Shown here in pieces: positions 21,807 through 23,504 of a stretch of DNA of 23,504 nucleotides. Position 1 is the first letter of the stretch, and the number at the start of each line of letters is the position of its first letter. The notes under the pieces are model-generated. The model was not told the origin of the DNA. It saw only the letters and a list, made by a program, of their open reading frames with translations, and did not search any database. The position numbers and the translations under genes are program-made. Source of the stretch: Gemmatimonadales bacterium (GTDB taxonomy: Bacteria > Gemmatimonadota > Gemmatimonadetes > Gemmatimonadales > GWC2-71-9); contig JACDDX010000003.1 of assembly GCA_013816685.1 (NCBI GenBank), forward strand, positions 1 to 23,504, given 5' to 3'.

Positions 21807-22733
21807 GTGCCATGTCTGTTGTGCGGCGCGGACGATCCCCTCCCTCTCTTCGATGCTCCGGCCCAGATGGTGGAGCACCGGCCGGGCGGCCAGCGATTCC
21901 GGATCGTGCGCTGCGCCCGCTGCGATCTCGTCTACCTCAATCCGCGAGTCGTCAGCGTCGATCTGGCGCGGTTCTACGACGCGGATTACCTCCCGCATCG
22001 CGGCGAATCGGCGTGGGGCCGCTATGCGCCGGTGGCGGCGCGGGGACAGCGCTCCACCGACCGTGCCCGCGTGCGCCTTGCCCGTGAGGCGGTGGAGCTC
22101 CGCGCCGGCTCCAAAGTGCTCGATCTCGGCTGCGGCCGACCCTCCTTTCTGGCGGCGCTGGTTGACGCGACAGGCGCCGTTGGGGACGGCATCGACGTGA
22201 CCGACGCCGGCTGGATCGGAGACTCGGCCCGGTGGGCTCGGGTCAATCTGTCATTGCACCAGGGTGAACTGCGCGACGTTCAGCTCGACGGGCGCTTCGA
22301 TCTGATCACGATGTGGCACGCCCTGGAGCATGACTACGCGCCACTCGATACGCTGCGGCGGCTCCGCGCGCTCAGTGCCCCCGGCGGCGCGCTGGTCATC
22401 GAAGTGCCGGACCACGATTCACTCACACGTCGCCTTCATGGTCCGGCCTGGGCCGGGTACCACACTCCCCGACACACCGCGATGTACACGCCGGTCACCC
22501 TCCGCGCACTGCTGCAGGCCGCCGGTTGGCAGGTCGTGCGGCAGTCGAGCAAGGGAACACTCGACCCATACGTGTTGTGGTGGCTGGGTCGGCAGGAGCG
22601 GAATGGACGCTCACTGGCCGGCGACCTGGAAGGTGATTTCCTGCCGTTCATGCTCGGCAAGGCACTCACCCTGCCGATTGCGGGGGCGCAGCGGTGGATC
22701 AGGCTCGGCGTGCAGACAGCGGTGGCCAAATAG
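21807..22733 (+). CDS. Class I SAM-dependent methyltransferase with N-terminal zinc knuckle
   Basis: A 308-residue methyltransferase. The N-terminus has a CxxC...CxxC zinc-binding pattern (C3, C6 and C36, C39: PCLLCGADD and RCARCDLVYLNPR), which commonly precedes sugar, cofactor or lipid O/C-methyltransferases. The SAM site is motif I VLDLGCGRPSFL (about 104-115), followed by FDLITMWHALEHDYAP (motif IV/post-motif region), GGALVIEVPDHDS and a conserved 'GYHTPRHTAMYTPVTL' segment typical of Methyltransf_23-type proteins. The substrate is unknown. The start is GTG 21807, 26 nt after the H1-like gene, without an obvious Shine-Dalgarno. No glycosyltransferase or biosynthetic gene is adjacent to suggest a pathway. 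Confidence 0.88.
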   Translation: MPCLLCGADDPLPLFDAPAQMVEHRPGGQRFRIVRCARCDLVYLNPRVVSVDLARFYDADYLPHRGESAWGRYAPVAARGQRSTDRARVRLAREAVELRAGSKVLDLGCGRPSFLAALVDATGAVGDGIDVTDAGWIGDSARWARVNLSLHQGELRDVQLDGRFDLITMWHALEHDYAPLDTLRRLRALSAPGGALVIEVPDHDSLTRRLHGPAWAGYHTPRHTAMYTPVTLRALLQAAGWQVVRQSSKGTLDPYVLWWLGRQERNGRSLAGDLEGDFLPFMLGKALTLPIAGAQRWIRLGVQTAVAK

Positions 22734-22875
22734 CAGGTGAAGGGTTCGAGTCGCGGCAGTGGAACGGACCTGTCAGTTCGATCGTTGGCGGAAGTACGAC
22801 CCGCCGCCCCAGCCAGCGCCGCTCGATACGCGGTGCATTCCCAGTGTATCAGTAGGTTACCGATGCTACCGTGGG

Positions 22876-23504
22876 GTGAGTGAGGAGGGCGTCGTATATG
22901 GCGTGCCGGTCATGCTGCACCGCCGGCCGATCGGGGCGCTCACCCTCGACTGCCGCCACCGGACGGATCGCGACCACGAGCGGATGCTCAAATTCCTGCG
23001 CGTCGTCGCCTCGATGATTTCGCAGTCGTTCCGGATTCAACGGCTGCTCGAGGCCGAGCGGCGGCGGCTGGTGGATGAGAACACCCAGCTTCGCCAGGAG
23101 CTGCACCAGCGCTATGAACTGGCGAACGTCGTTGGCAGCAGCGGGCCCATGCGCCAGGTCTACCACCAGGTTGCACAGGTCGCGGGCACCAACACGACGG
23201 TCGTCATCCGGGGCGAGTCCGGCACCGGCAAGGAGCTCATCGCCCACGCGCTGCACCACAACTCGCCCCGCGCCGCGCGGCCGTTCGTGCGCGTCAACTG
23301 CGCCGCTCTACCCGAGACGCTGCTCGAGTCCGAGCTCTTCGGGCATGAACGGGGCGCCTTCACTGGAGCGCTGTTGTGCAAGCGCGGCCGCTTCGAGCTG
23401 GCCCACGGCGGTACCCTGTTTCTCGACGAAGTCGGCGAGCTGAGCCCGGCGGCGCAGGCCAAGCTGCTCCGGGTGCTGCAGGAGCGCGAGTTCGAGCGGG
23501 TCGG
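22876..23504 (+). CDS. NifA/NtrC-type sigma-54-dependent activator, truncated GAF domain, 3' end outside window
   Basis: Bacterial enhancer-binding protein that would open sigma-54 promoters by ATP hydrolysis. The frame runs off the window. Visible features: the last part of a GAF domain (VVYGVPVMLHRRPIGALTLD), a helix (VVASMISQSFRIQRLLEAER), a coiled linker, then the AAA+ domain with ANVVGSSGPMRQVY, Walker A GESGTGKE, the sigma-54-contacting loop GAFTGA and Walker B GGTLFLDEVGEL. The sequence reads like NifA. However, the GAF domain lacks its first ~100 residues: the frame is open only back to 22741, and 22741-22875 does not look like GAF in any plus frame. Starts GTG 22759, 22876, 22903 or ATG 22912 are possible; GTG 22876 is a guess. 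The gene may be 5'-truncated. Confidence 0.75.
   Translation, partial: MSEEGVVYGVPVMLHRRPIGALTLDCRHRTDRDHERMLKFLRVVASMISQSFRIQRLLEAERRRLVDENTQLRQELHQRYELANVVGSSGPMRQVYHQVAQVAGTNTTVVIRGESGTGKELIAHALHHNSPRAARPFVRVNCAALPETLLESELFGHERGAFTGALLCKRGRFELAHGGTLFLDEVGELSPAAQAKLLRVLQEREFERV

Noticed and set aside
22849..23259. A minus-strand 136-codon frame opposite the NifA-like gene
   Set aside because: The opposite strand encodes clear AAA+ motifs (Walker A, GAFTGA, Walker B), so this is a shadow.
22876..23504. Evidence for nitrogen fixation in the organism
   Set aside because: The resemblance to NifA is in the generic ATPase core; no nif gene and no sigma-54 promoter (TGGCAC-N5-TTGC) was found in the window.

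Overview
The window is GC-rich, densely coded DNA from a Gram-negative bacterium. Outer-membrane beta-barrel proteins (a TonB-dependent receptor with a carboxypeptidase-regulatory-like N-domain and an Omp85-type protein), many lipobox-bearing lipoproteins and a sigma-54-type activator all point that way. The style of the ECF sigma and anti-sigma pair, the exported serine hydrolases, frequent GTG starts and weak Shine-Dalgarno sites remind me of Gemmatimonadota. That assignment is from memory, not a search. I saw no rRNA, tRNA, CRISPR array, transposase or prophage gene, so this looks like chromosomal backbone with lineage-specific genes.

Left part (1-4429, all +): the C-terminal ~733 residues of a TonB-dependent receptor, an ECF sigma factor, its zinc-finger anti-sigma factor (11-nt overlap) and a lipoprotein of unknown function. 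Then come an exported beta-lactamase-fold serine hydrolase (4541-6136), a small OB-fold lipoprotein and a DUF892/YciF ferritin-like protein (both -, with a terminator hairpin between them), an alpha/beta-hydrolase lipoprotein (+), and an Fsr-type MFS efflux protein (-). Fsr is divergent by 29 bp from an aldo/keto reductase that leads into nhaA.

Middle part (11744-14383, +): a compact operon of three exported proteins: an SMP-30-like beta-propeller lipoprotein, a membrane-anchored dienelactone hydrolase (4-nt overlap), and a second beta-propeller-like lipoprotein whose start is problematic. Facing it on the minus strand are an NmrA-type NAD(P)-binding protein and an upstream DUF4230 protein. 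Divergent from these is a small HExxH lipoprotein. A minus-strand three-gene overlapping operon (17983 to 16684) encodes a soluble unknown protein, a four-helix membrane protein and an EF-hand membrane protein.

Right part: a lysine 6-dehydrogenase/saccharopine-dehydrogenase-like enzyme, a thioredoxin-fold protein with one active-site cysteine, an Omp85-family barrel (-), a 382-nt gene-free stretch with a perfect hairpin, a small basic protein with a histone-H1-like tail, a SAM methyltransferase with an N-terminal zinc knuckle, and the beginning of a NifA-like sigma-54 activator whose GAF domain appears cut short.

The most unusual signals are: three short tandem duplications at gene boundaries or 5' ends (10426-10460, 16004-16048, 16657-16699), one of which can form mutually exclusive hairpins around a start codon; the restriction of every CTAG I found to stop codons or a copied stop, with two convergent pairs ending in the same CTAG; a lipoprotein gene without a normal start; the truncated GAF of the NifA-like activator; and the lineage-specific-looking operons at 11744-14383 and 16684-17983. 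I do not see a defence or mobile system that I could call new with confidence.
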